Shown: positions 56,536 to 64,000 of the stretch, piece by piece | Layout: each line of letters opens with the position of its first letter | Numbering within the stretch: the first letter of the stretch is position 1 | DNA from: Chthonomonadales bacterium | GTDB lineage: Bacteria; Armatimonadota; Chthonomonadetes; Chthonomonadales; CAJBBX01 | Assembly: GCA_027459625.1 (NCBI GenBank) | Contig: DAIDHP010000018.1 | Location: forward strand, 1 to 64,000 | Reading direction: 5' to 3' | Length of the DNA: 64,000 nucleotides | Made by a program: the position numbers and the translations under genes | Notes under the pieces: model-generated | The model's input: the letters and a program-made list of their open reading frames with translations, nothing else | Database searches by the model: none | What the model was told of the DNA's origin: nothing

Positions 56536-57858
56536 ATGAAATACGCCGCGCCACCCTATATGCACGATGTACTGCCCTTTGAGCCTTCAAAGGACAAGTG
56601 GCTGCATAGCGCCAAATGGAGGACGCTGGAACGGATTTTCGAGGATATTTGCATCTCATACGGATACAAACAAATCCGCACACCCGTGATGGAGCAGACC
56701 GAGTTATTTCTTAGAAGCATTGGGCAAGGCACCGATATTGTGAGCAAGGAGATGTTCACCTTCACCGATCGCGGTGGAAGAAGCATGACTTTGCGTCCCG
56801 AGGGAACGGCTCCGGCAATTAGAGCTTATGTGGAGCACAATCTTCACACCGAAAATTCGCTTGTCAAGCTTTATTACATCGCCTCCATCTATAGGTACGA
56901 GCGCGGGCAAAAAGGACGTTTCAGGGAGCACCAACAAACAGGCGTTGAGGCCATAGGTTCCAAGGACCCCGCTCTTGATGCGGAGATTATCACGCTCGCG
57001 ATGGGTTTTTACGAATGTTTGGGAATCCCTTCAACCGAATTGAAACTCAATTCCGTCGGGTGCCCTGTATGCCGTCCGAAGTATCGTGAAGCCTTGCTGG
57101 AGTTCGCCCGTCCGCGTTTGGACAAAATGAGCGAAGATAACAGAATGCGTTTTGATGTTAATCCCTTGCGCATGCTTGACAGCAAGGATGAAAGAGACAA
57201 ACGCGCATTGGAAGGGGTTCCCATCTTCCTTGATCACCTTTGCGCGGAGTGTCAGGAGCACTTCAAAGCGTTAAAAAGTTATCTTGATGCATTATCCGTC
57301 CCATATGTTTTAGACACCAATCTTGTGAGAGGATTCGATTATTACACGAAAACCGCTTTTGAGATCATCTGTCCGGCATTGGGCGCTCAAAACGCAATAG
57401 GAGGAGGCGGACGTTACGACGGGCTTGTGGAGGTGATTGGCGGTACGCCAACCCCTGGAATCGGGTTCGGCATAGGGACAGAGCGATGCCTGCTTGCCTT
57501 GGATCAGCTTGGAATTTCCTTGCCCATGGATGACGCCTCACCTATGGTGTTTGTCGCAGCGTTGGGGGACGAAACAAAACTGACCGCCGCCAAGCTAGTA
57601 CATGAATTACGACGGTCGGGCGTCCCAACCGATACGGACTACTCCCAGCGAAGATTGAAGCTGCAAATGAGGCAGTCGGATAAGCTAGGCGCAAAATATA
57701 TGCTTATCATAGGACCTGAGGAAATTGAACGCGGTGAAGCCGTGGTGAAAAAAATGACAGGTGAAAAAGATCAGGTTAATATTCCAATTTCCAATGTTGT
57801 TCAATTCTTTCGAGAACTATACAAATCACGCGGCGCATCTTGCCAGGACGATGAATAG
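56536..57858 (+). CDS. hisS: Histidyl-tRNA synthetase
   Basis: 440 residues, class II synthetase; CAGGGAGAGATGTCGC precedes ATG 56536. Motif 1 is in EDICISYGYKQIRTPVMEQTELF; motif 2 is YYIASIYRYERGQKGRFREHQQTGVEAIG; histidine-specific loops are LVRGFDYYTKTAFEI and GGGGRYDGLVEVIGG; motif 3 is GFGIGTERCLLAL. The C-terminal anticodon-binding domain follows. The 249-bp region upstream has no gene; I see no clear T-box. The receiver-like gene starts 14 bp downstream. Confidence 0.97.
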   Translation: MKYAAPPYMHDVLPFEPSKDKWLHSAKWRTLERIFEDICISYGYKQIRTPVMEQTELFLRSIGQGTDIVSKEMFTFTDRGGRSMTLRPEGTAPAIRAYVEHNLHTENSLVKLYYIASIYRYERGQKGRFREHQQTGVEAIGSKDPALDAEIITLAMGFYECLGIPSTELKLNSVGCPVCRPKYREALLEFARPRLDKMSEDNRMRFDVNPLRMLDSKDERDKRALEGVPIFLDHLCAECQEHFKALKSYLDALSVPYVLDTNLVRGFDYYTKTAFEIICPALGAQNAIGGGGRYDGLVEVIGGTPTPGIGFGIGTERCLLALDQLGISLPMDDASPMVFVAALGDETKLTAAKLVHELRRSGVPTDTDYSQRRLKLQMRQSDKLGAKYMLIIGPEEIERGEAVVKKMTGEKDQVNIPISNVVQFFRELYKSRGASCQDDE

Positions 57859-57872
57859 TAAAGGATGATACG

Positions 57873-58379
57873 ATGCATAATGCAAAGGAAAGAGCATTAA
57901 GGGCGAGCAGAGCCGCTGCAAGAAGAAAATCCACGATTGAAGGGGGCTTGGCGGTAAAACCAAAACCGTTTAAAGTATTGGTCGCAATACACCGACCAAA
58001 GTATCGCTCACGAATGCTTCGAGGCCTATCCATGTTCGATTGGGATGTTCGCAGTTTGCTTAACAAGGAGGACCCCATCGGTATTCTCAACCAACACGAG
58101 ACGAACATACTCGTGCTGTCAGATGATTTCGGCAGAAACCGCGAATTGGGGTTTTTCAAGGCGGCACAACGATTTCGTCCTCAGGGCGTATATATCATTG
58201 GCGTTTTTGATACGGAAGAGGACGCCAATGCGGCATCTGAATTGTATGATATGTCACTTTATACGCCATGGAAATCCCTGCACGCCAAGGTGGTTTTAGC
58301 CGAACTGTTTCAGCGTATTAAAGGCGAACCGCCTGTCATAAGAAATGATGTCGTTCATGAGGAACTTGAGGAACAGTGA
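57873..58379 (+). CDS. Degenerate response-receiver-like protein between hisS and aspS
   Basis: 168 residues; starts 14 bp after hisS. A basic N-terminus (about 35 residues, RALRASRAAARRKSTI) precedes a CheY-like alpha/beta pattern: KVLVAIHRPKYRSRML (strand 1), NILVLSDDFGRNRELGFF (strand 3 with Asp-Asp at the phosphoacceptor position), VYIIGVFDTEEDANAAS (strand 4), MSLYTPWKSLHAKVVLAELF (strand 5 with a possible switch Lys). The acidic pair after strand 1 is replaced by His-Arg, so normal Mg-dependent phosphorylation is doubtful. No output domain and no kinase is nearby. The receiver call is from pattern only. Confidence 0.7.
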   Translation: MHNAKERALRASRAAARRKSTIEGGLAVKPKPFKVLVAIHRPKYRSRMLRGLSMFDWDVRSLLNKEDPIGILNQHETNILVLSDDFGRNRELGFFKAAQRFRPQGVYIIGVFDTEEDANAASELYDMSLYTPWKSLHAKVVLAELFQRIKGEPPVIRNDVVHEELEEQ

Positions 58380-58593
58380 TTATCATCCAATTCCGGAACT
58401 GACCTTGCATTGAGGCCTTATACGGATCACCATTGAGCCGTTCATTATTAAGTATTTTCAGTAATATAATCATAGATAAATCGATTGCATTATTCCAGTT
58501 TAAAACGGATAACGAGGGGATTTTTCTCTCAGTGTAGAATTCCCAAGGAATCGTGCAATCGCGGCGGCTATTCATATCAAAGGAGTCATCGTT
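58380..58593. other. aspS leader
   Basis: 214 bp without a gene. AATATAATC at 58463-58471 could be a -10 box with no clear -35. No riboswitch recognised. Confidence 0.3.
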
Positions 58594-60432
58594 TTGGAAT
58601 CTTGGCAGAGAACCATCTATTGCGGAGCCCCACGCGCTGAACACATAGGACAGATTGTAACTCTTAATGGATGGGCGAATAGTGTGCGTGATCACGGTGA
58701 TCTGGTTTTCATTGACCTTCGTGATCGAACGGGGATGGTGCAGGTTAGGGCGGATGCATCCGAATCGGCTGAAATGGTTCTGCTTGCCTCGTCAGTCCGT
58801 CCTGAATGCTCCATCTCAGCCACGGGTGAGATAAGGCGAAGGATGGACGGCATGGAGAATCCAAATCTCGCCACGGGAGATGTGGAGGTCCATATCCAAA
58901 ACATGATCATCCTCAACCCAAGCCGTCAGCCATTGCCATTTCAGTTAAGTGATGAAGCGCAAATGGCGTCCGTGAACGAGGAGTTGCGTCTCAAGTACAG
59001 ATATCTTGATCTACGCCGCCCCAAGATGCAGGCGATGCTAAAGCTTCGGCACGATGTGATCAACCTCATACGGGAATATCTGAACCGTCATGACTTCCTG
59101 GAGATTGAAACCCCAATCATTACCAAATCCACTCCTGAAGGGGCACGAGACTATCTTGTTCCCTACAGATTGGAAGCTGGCTTGTTTTACGCATTACCCC
59201 AATCCCCTCAGCAATACAAGCAGTTGCTGATGGTGGCTGGATGTGAAAGATATTATCAGATTGCTCGCTGTTTTCGAGACGAAGCTCAACGTGCGGATCG
59301 ACAGCCGGAGTTCACGCAGCTCGATTTGGAGATGTCCTATGTAACCCAGGAGGATATCCTTCAAATAACGGAAGGGCTTACCATTGAAATCATTCAAAAG
59401 CTATCTTCCAAACGGCTGGGAAGCGTACCATTCACGAGGCTTACTTACGATGAGTCGATGAGACGATTCGGCAACGATAAGCCGGATCTACGCTTTGGGC
59501 TTGAACTGATAGATCTGGGTGAAATATTAAGTAAAACGGAATGCGGAGTTTTTAAATCCGCTCTGGCTTCAGGAGGAAAGGTTAAAGCATTACGGTATCC
59601 TCAGGGCGCGTCGTTATCCCGCAAAGAGATCGACGATCTCACTGTTTTCGCCAAGAATTTTGGCGCCAAGGGACTTGCTTATCTTCTTGTGGAGAAGCCT
59701 GGAACGGGTGACGCGTCGATCCAACGTATAAAAGCGGGAGAACTGATGGTGCGTGGTCCTATCGGCAAGTTTCTTACCGAGGAGGAGTTGATTGGGATTC
59801 TTCGAGCATCCGAAGCCCAACCTGGAGACTTGGTGGCTTTTTGCGCAGATATGAGCGAAGTCGTAGCGAACGTTCTCGGCAGGCTTCGTAATGAAATCGG
59901 TAAAAGGTTGCAGCTTGCCGATCCGAAAGTGCTGCATTTCTGCTGGATAACGGATTTTCCGCTGGTCGAATGGAATGAAGAGGAAAAACGCTGGGACGCC
60001 ATGCACCATCCCTTCACGATGCCGCATCCCGAGGATATCGAATTTATGGAGAGGGCTCCCGCCAGGGTGCGCGCGGTGTGCTATGATCTGGTATGCAACG
60101 GGACCGAGTGGGCGTCAGGATCCATAAGAATTCATCGATCGGACATTCAACGCAAGGTCTTTGATCTCCTAGGCATATCCGAGGAGGTCCAGATGGAGCG
60201 TTTCGGTCATATGCTTGATGCGTTCCAGTACGGCGCTCCGCCCCATGGCGGAATCGCTCCAGGTATAGATCGTTTGCTGATGTTCCTAATGGATACCGAC
60301 AATATCAGGGAGGTGATCGCCTTTCCGAAAATCGGCGGCGGGAGTGATCCGCTCATGGACGCGCCCTCTCCGGTCGATGATAAGCAATTGGAGGAGTTGC
60401 ATCTGCAGGTTGTTTACCCCAAAGAGGATTAA
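58594..60432 (+). CDS. aspS: Aspartyl-tRNA synthetase, bacterial type
   Basis: 612 residues from TTG 58594, chosen because CAAAGGAGTCATCGTT directly precedes it. Order: OB-fold anticodon domain (QIVTLNGWANSVRDHGDLVFIDLRDRTGMVQV), class II motif 1 and 2 (FLEIETPIITKSTPEGARDYLVP; YQIARCFRDEAQRADRQPEFTQLDLEMSYV), GAD insertion domain (about residues 285-420), then motif 3 (HGGIAPGIDRLLMFL). The GAD insert marks the bacterial AspRS. Whether it is discriminating or charges both Asp and Asn tRNAs cannot be read here. It is convergent with an ABC permease. Confidence 0.97.
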   Translation: MESWQRTIYCGAPRAEHIGQIVTLNGWANSVRDHGDLVFIDLRDRTGMVQVRADASESAEMVLLASSVRPECSISATGEIRRRMDGMENPNLATGDVEVHIQNMIILNPSRQPLPFQLSDEAQMASVNEELRLKYRYLDLRRPKMQAMLKLRHDVINLIREYLNRHDFLEIETPIITKSTPEGARDYLVPYRLEAGLFYALPQSPQQYKQLLMVAGCERYYQIARCFRDEAQRADRQPEFTQLDLEMSYVTQEDILQITEGLTIEIIQKLSSKRLGSVPFTRLTYDESMRRFGNDKPDLRFGLELIDLGEILSKTECGVFKSALASGGKVKALRYPQGASLSRKEIDDLTVFAKNFGAKGLAYLLVEKPGTGDASIQRIKAGELMVRGPIGKFLTEEELIGILRASEAQPGDLVAFCADMSEVVANVLGRLRNEIGKRLQLADPKVLHFCWITDFPLVEWNEEEKRWDAMHHPFTMPHPEDIEFMERAPARVRAVCYDLVCNGTEWASGSIRIHRSDIQRKVFDLLGISEEVQMERFGHMLDAFQYGAPPHGGIAPGIDRLLMFLMDTDNIREVIAFPKIGGGSDPLMDAPSPVDDKQLEELHLQVVYPKED

Positions 60433-60436
60433 CCTT

Positions 60437-61540
60437 TTAACCCGATATCTTCCGAAACCGCAAGGTGGCGAGAGTGATAAGGACTGTAGCGATAACAATT
60501 AACCCAGTCCAGTCCTGCCATAAATCCATCACTCCCGCCCCTCTCACGATCATCCCTCGCAAGATTTCCAGGAAGAAAGTTGCTGGGAACACATACGATA
60601 GCAAATAGAGTATTCCCGGCATTGTCTGTCTCGGAAAGACGAATCCGGTCAAAAGGATCGTAGGGAGGGTGATAAGCATGGACAGTTGCATTGCTTGCGC
60701 CTGATTTTTAGCGATGGTGCTTATCAGCAACCCTAGTGACAATGTGGATACGATAAAAGGGATAGAGAGTAGCAGCAGAAAGAGCACATTCCCCGCTGGT
60801 TGAACATCAAAGATCGTTTTTCCCAGAAAAATCACACCGACCATTTCGATCAACGCTAACGCGGCGTAAGGCAACAATTTCCCTATCATCAATCCCAGTC
60901 TGCCCACCGGTGTCACCATCAACTGCTCAAGTGTGCCATTCTCCTTCTCCCTCACCAAGCTGAAACTTGTGAGCGAGATGGTGACAAGCTGCATAATGAC
61001 CCCAATGAGTCCGGGAATCATGAAGGTTTCAGTGCGCATATCCGGATTGTAGAGGATATTGAAACGTACGTTTACGGATCCACTTGGCGGAGTGGGAGGC
61101 GGCTTGTTGAATGCGATTTGAGCACGAAGCGCCACTTGACTGTCCGATCCGTCGATGAGGGCTCTGACCTCCGGAATCTGTCCGGAATCATACTTGCGGG
61201 AGAAATCCGGCGGTATGATGATCCCCACGCGAGCGTACCCCGAACGCAGATCTCTTTCCAACTCCGCCGGTGTAACGGCGGTCCCGATAATATCCAGATA
61301 CTGAGTGTTGTGCAGAGATTCAAGGTATTGTCGGCTGTCATTGCTGCGATCCATGTCTAACACGACGGTTCGAATATGACGTACGTCGAAATTGATGGCG
61401 AAACCGAAGAGCGTAAGTTGAATTACGGGGATGAGCATTGCGATGAATAGAGTTGTTCTGTCCCGCGAGAGATGTATTATCTCTTTTCTGGCTATGCTGC
61501 CAAAACCGTAAAATGAGGTTTTCCATGAACTCTTCATCAA
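60437..61540 (-). CDS. ABC-2 type transporter permease (YbhS/YbhR-like)
   Basis: 367 residues; ABC2_membrane_3 type. One helix near the N-terminus (TTLFIAMLIPVIQLTLFGFAINFDV), a periplasmic domain of about 140 residues, and five helices to the end (ETFMIPGLIGVIMQLVTISLTSFSLVREKENGTLEQLMVTPV is the typical junction). The start overlaps the ATPase stop by 4 bp. In E. coli two such permeases (YbhS, YbhR) pair; here only one is present, so it would act as a homodimer. Its stop converges with aspS. Confidence 0.92.
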   Translation of the reverse strand: MMKSSWKTSFYGFGSIARKEIIHLSRDRTTLFIAMLIPVIQLTLFGFAINFDVRHIRTVVLDMDRSNDSRQYLESLHNTQYLDIIGTAVTPAELERDLRSGYARVGIIIPPDFSRKYDSGQIPEVRALIDGSDSQVALRAQIAFNKPPPTPPSGSVNVRFNILYNPDMRTETFMIPGLIGVIMQLVTISLTSFSLVREKENGTLEQLMVTPVGRLGLMIGKLLPYAALALIEMVGVIFLGKTIFDVQPAGNVLFLLLLSIPFIVSTLSLGLLISTIAKNQAQAMQLSMLITLPTILLTGFVFPRQTMPGILYLLSYVFPATFFLEILRGMIVRGAGVMDLWQDWTGLIVIATVLITLATLRFRKISG

Positions 61541-62487
61541 GATTTGCTCGCAAGCCTCCTAGTGATCGAGACGAATACATCCTCCAGAGAGGGCTCAATA
61601 TCACGTACGGAACATCTACCCAATCCGCTCTTCCGTAGCGCCTCCCCTACCTCTTCATCACCATGATCGGAAGGGAGCAGTATGTGCAATTCCGATTCCA
61701 CCATCGTGGCGTCCAAGACATATGGTAGTTTTTTGATAACCGCCAATGCTGTGGGCGGGTACTCCACTACAATTGAAATGCGGTGAGTGCCTTCCGGCGT
61801 TACCTCCGGCAAGGCTTTAAGCTCCATCGGGGTTCCTAGCGCAATCAATTTGGATAGAAAGATGTAAGCGATGTGATTGCACCTCTCCGCCTCGTCCATA
61901 TAGTGAGTCGTGACAAAAAGAGTCTTCCCCTCGCCGGCGAGATCAAAAAGCAAATCCCATAAATCCCTGCGCGCCACGGGATCAACGCCTGATGTTGGTT
62001 CATCCAGAAATATGATATCGGGATCATGAATCATCGAGACGGATATTGCGAGGCGTTGCTTCCATCCCCCCGAAAGGTTGCCACTCTCTCTTTCCAAGTA
62101 TGGCTCCAGACCGGTTAGATGAATCACGCGATCCTTTCTTTGTGTCAATTGGGAGCCTTTCAATCCGTAAATGCTTCCGAAGAAATTGAGATTCTCATTT
62201 ACCGTCAAATCCCTGTAAAGACTGAAGGATTGATTCATGTAACCAATGGATCGTTTGACCCCTTCTGTATCGGTCCGGATATCATATCCGTTCACATATG
62301 CGACTCCAGATGTGGGCTGAAGAAGACCGCACAGCATTCGAATGGCGGTGGTTTTTCCACTGCCGTTAGGACCAAGGAAACCGAAGATGGAACCTTTGGA
62401 GACATTGAATGAGAGGCTGTCGACGGCGGTGAAAGATCCGAAACGTTTGCTGAGTTCCTGAATCGCTATCGAGTATTCGTTTTGCAT
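61537..62487 (-). CDS. ABC transporter ATP-binding protein (YbhF/CcmA-like)
   Basis: 316 residues, one ABC domain: GPNGSGKTTAIRMLCGLLQPTSG (Walker A), GYMNQSFSLYRDLTVNENL (Q-loop), NLSGGWKQRLAISVSMIHDPDIIFLDEPTSGVDP (signature and Walker B), VTTHYMDEAERC (H-loop). The LSGGWKQ variant is typical of the YbhF/drug-exporter type. A C-terminal segment of about 90 residues follows. It powers the permease downstream and starts exactly after the adaptor stop (TGA-ATG). Expected substrate class: drug or lipid-like compounds, by family. Confidence 0.94.
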   Translation of the reverse strand: MQNEYSIAIQELSKRFGSFTAVDSLSFNVSKGSIFGFLGPNGSGKTTAIRMLCGLLQPTSGVAYVNGYDIRTDTEGVKRSIGYMNQSFSLYRDLTVNENLNFFGSIYGLKGSQLTQRKDRVIHLTGLEPYLERESGNLSGGWKQRLAISVSMIHDPDIIFLDEPTSGVDPVARRDLWDLLFDLAGEGKTLFVTTHYMDEAERCNHIAYIFLSKLIALGTPMELKALPEVTPEGTHRISIVVEYPPTALAVIKKLPYVLDATMVESELHILLPSDHGDEEVGEALRKSGLGRCSVRDIEPSLEDVFVSITRRLASKS

Positions 62488-63945
62488 TCAATAACGCCAC
62501 TTTCCTAGTTGTATCACAGTCGCATACATGCCCGCCTTGATTCGTGAATCGGGATGGTTTAATCGGATGCGCACACCGAACACCTGTTTGCCCCTCTCAT
62601 CTGGCGTTTGGAGATTGGCGGGAGTGTACTCCCCTCTTGCGGAGATACTTTCCACATGGGCGCGAATGGGTTGCTTTATGCCATCAACTCTCAGAAGCGC
62701 GGAGGAATTCACGGATACCAAGGAAAGAATTTTCTCCGGCACGTAGACACGAATCCAGATGTCATCCAGATTTTCAAGCGTCAACACAGGTGTGCCAGCC
62801 GATATCAAATCCCCAACTGAGACCAATTTACGATCAACTATTGCATGCATGCCGGCGTAAAGCATTCGCTCGCCCGAGATAAGCGAGGAATACTTCGCTT
62901 GGGCCTTTGCGGCTTCGAGGGCGTAATACGCCTGGAGAATGTCCTCTCTTCTATTTCCCGCCAAGAGTTCCTTTAATCCCTCCTGAGCCTCTCTCCACTT
63001 TGCTTTCGCAGCCACCAATTTCTCCTTGCGGGTTCCCGCCAAGAGCAAATTCAAATTTTCCTGCGCAGCGATAACATTATCTTTCGCCGTTTGTATATCC
63101 TCTTTTCGTGATCCGGCAAGTAGTAAATCCAGCGAATATTTGGCTTGCATCCAGAGTTGCCGGGCTTGAGCCAGTTCCTCTTTCGTCGTGCCCTTGCGGG
63201 CGCGTATGAACGCCTGATCCGCCTGGTCTCGATTTGCCTGCGCTTTTCGGAGAGTGGCGAGGGAGGTATCCAAATCTTGTTTGCTCACCGCTCCCTGAGC
63301 GTATAATCCTTGCATACGCATGTAGTTTTTTTGAGCCAATTGCATGTCCGAGAGAGCGGCGGAGAGTGCCGCTTTCAACTCATTCCGTTCCTCTTGGGTG
63401 GGTCCCCTGACGAGATCAGCCAAATGCGCTTTGGCAGCCAGTTCGCTGGCTCTGGCTGCGTCAATCTCCTGTTTTCGAGGCCCGTTCATGGTTTTTTTCA
63501 GATCGGCATCCGCAGCTGCCAGATTCGCCCGAGCAACGACGATCTCCTGCGGTCTCGGACCGTGTAGCAACTCAAAGTAGTTCGCTTGCGCTTGCTTGAC
63601 AATCTCCCGCTGTTTGGCGATGTCCTCCTGTCTTGGTCCGGCAAGCATCTCCTCCCACTTCGCCTGAGCCTCGTTAACTAACGCACGGGACTCCTCTGTT
63701 TGCTCTATGGCGGGATTCGCTTCGAAAACGATTAGAGGTTGCCCTTTGCGAACGCGATCCCCCTCATGAACCAGGATGCGACTTACTCTCCCGCCCACTC
63801 TCGAAGAGACATCCGTGGGCAGTGTTTCAAAAAACCCCGAGAGCCGACTCCTATCCTTCTCTCGTTCGTGATCCAGATACAACCCCCCAACGATCAGCCC
63901 GATAAGAATGAAAACCGGTATGAGTATTTTCGCCTTGGATTTCAT
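62488..63945 (-). CDS. HlyD/YbhG-type periplasmic adaptor with an enlarged hairpin
   Basis: 485 residues from ATG 63945 (TTG 63951 would add two). N-terminal membrane anchor (ILIPVFILIGLIVGGLYL), first half of the lipoyl/barrel-sandwich domain (VGGRVSRILVHEGDRVRKGQPLIVFE), a very long helical hairpin (about 85-350), the second lipoyl half (LYAGMHAIVDRKLVSVGDLISAGTPVL) and a beta-barrel with EYTPANLQTPDERGKQVFGVRIRL, which matches the YbhG C-terminus. The hairpin tip YMRMQGLYAQGAVSKQDLD resembles YbhG. Gly of the repeated L-x-x-G-P/S/T-R-x-E-[DE]-I motif lies at 103, 129, 155, 181 and at 252, 278, 304, 330: spacing exactly 26 in each arm, four repeats per arm, against one in E. coli YbhG. Confidence 0.93.
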   Translation of the reverse strand: MKSKAKILIPVFILIGLIVGGLYLDHEREKDRSRLSGFFETLPTDVSSRVGGRVSRILVHEGDRVRKGQPLIVFEANPAIEQTEESRALVNEAQAKWEEMLAGPRQEDIAKQREIVKQAQANYFELLHGPRPQEIVVARANLAAADADLKKTMNGPRKQEIDAARASELAAKAHLADLVRGPTQEERNELKAALSAALSDMQLAQKNYMRMQGLYAQGAVSKQDLDTSLATLRKAQANRDQADQAFIRARKGTTKEELAQARQLWMQAKYSLDLLLAGSRKEDIQTAKDNVIAAQENLNLLLAGTRKEKLVAAKAKWREAQEGLKELLAGNRREDILQAYYALEAAKAQAKYSSLISGERMLYAGMHAIVDRKLVSVGDLISAGTPVLTLENLDDIWIRVYVPEKILSLVSVNSSALLRVDGIKQPIRAHVESISARGEYTPANLQTPDERGKQVFGVRIRLNHPDSRIKAGMYATVIQLGKWRY

Positions 63946-64000
63946 ATTCAAGTTCCGTACGCTTGTGCAGTATTGAGATTTGCGGCTTTTACGATTATGT

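Overview
The window is 64 kb of moderate-GC bacterial chromosome, almost fully coding. The first 16 kb looks like accessory carbohydrate-active DNA and the rest is mostly housekeeping. Several features point to a free-living, rod-shaped bacterium, probably with a two-membrane envelope: HrcA-controlled heat shock, an mreBCD cluster, a lipobox lipoprotein, Tat-exported glycosidases, a YbhG-type periplasmic adaptor, PlsY, and a ferredoxin-dependent siroheme reductase. The mix of a GH74-like propeller, a GH36 enzyme, beta-helix and LamG proteins and a ThrE pair would fit Armatimonadota or a related little-cultured lineage. This placement is a guess, because no rRNA is present.

Layout. 1-1770: 3' part of an S9/DPP-IV peptidase, then tRNA-Ala(CGC). 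2050-16.3 kb: polysaccharide and oxidoreductase genes. These are a Tat-exported GH74-like protein, a beta-helix/LamG protein, a pectate-lyase-fold protein with a golvesin-type domain, a decayed IS630 element, a Tat-exported GH36 enzyme, an aldo/keto reductase and an old yellow enzyme. 16.3-20 kb: a VOC protein, a DUF2993-like protein and mreBCD. 20-24.4 kb: a PepV-like dipeptidase, a DUF347 membrane protein, and a translationally coupled pair made of a degenerate PTS enzyme I-like protein and a Rieske protein. 24.7-34.9 kb: queA, a disordered protein of unknown function, a GT4 glycosyltransferase, DedA, TSUP, an STN-domain secreted protein, a NifS-type desulfurase and a two-gene ThrE exporter. 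35-42.6 kb: an aldo/keto reductase with ferredoxin domain, a dolichyl-phosphate-mannose-synthase-like GT2, class I fumarase, a TolB-like lipoprotein, NAD-type isocitrate dehydrogenase and a rhomboid-TPR protein. 42.9-46.1 kb: hrcA, then grpE-glmM. 46.1-49.5 kb: a leftward surface-glycan operon of a deacetylase and two glycosyltransferases. 49.6-53.2 kb: an ABC-F ATPase and a nitrite/sulfite reductase. 53.5-60.4 kb: hemW-like, plsY, yebC, hisS, a receiver-like protein and aspS. 60.4-63.95 kb: a leftward YbhG-YbhF-YbhS/R-like ABC efflux operon.

The most unusual things are four. The adaptor protein of the last operon has a coiled-coil hairpin enlarged to four plus four repeats of exactly 26 residues. 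The enzyme I-like pseudoenzyme is coupled to a Rieske ferredoxin. One LamG domain appears to be inserted inside another. The same 11-bp extended -10 promoter core occurs at three separate loci. No CRISPR array, rRNA operon, prophage or recognisable defence island is visible.
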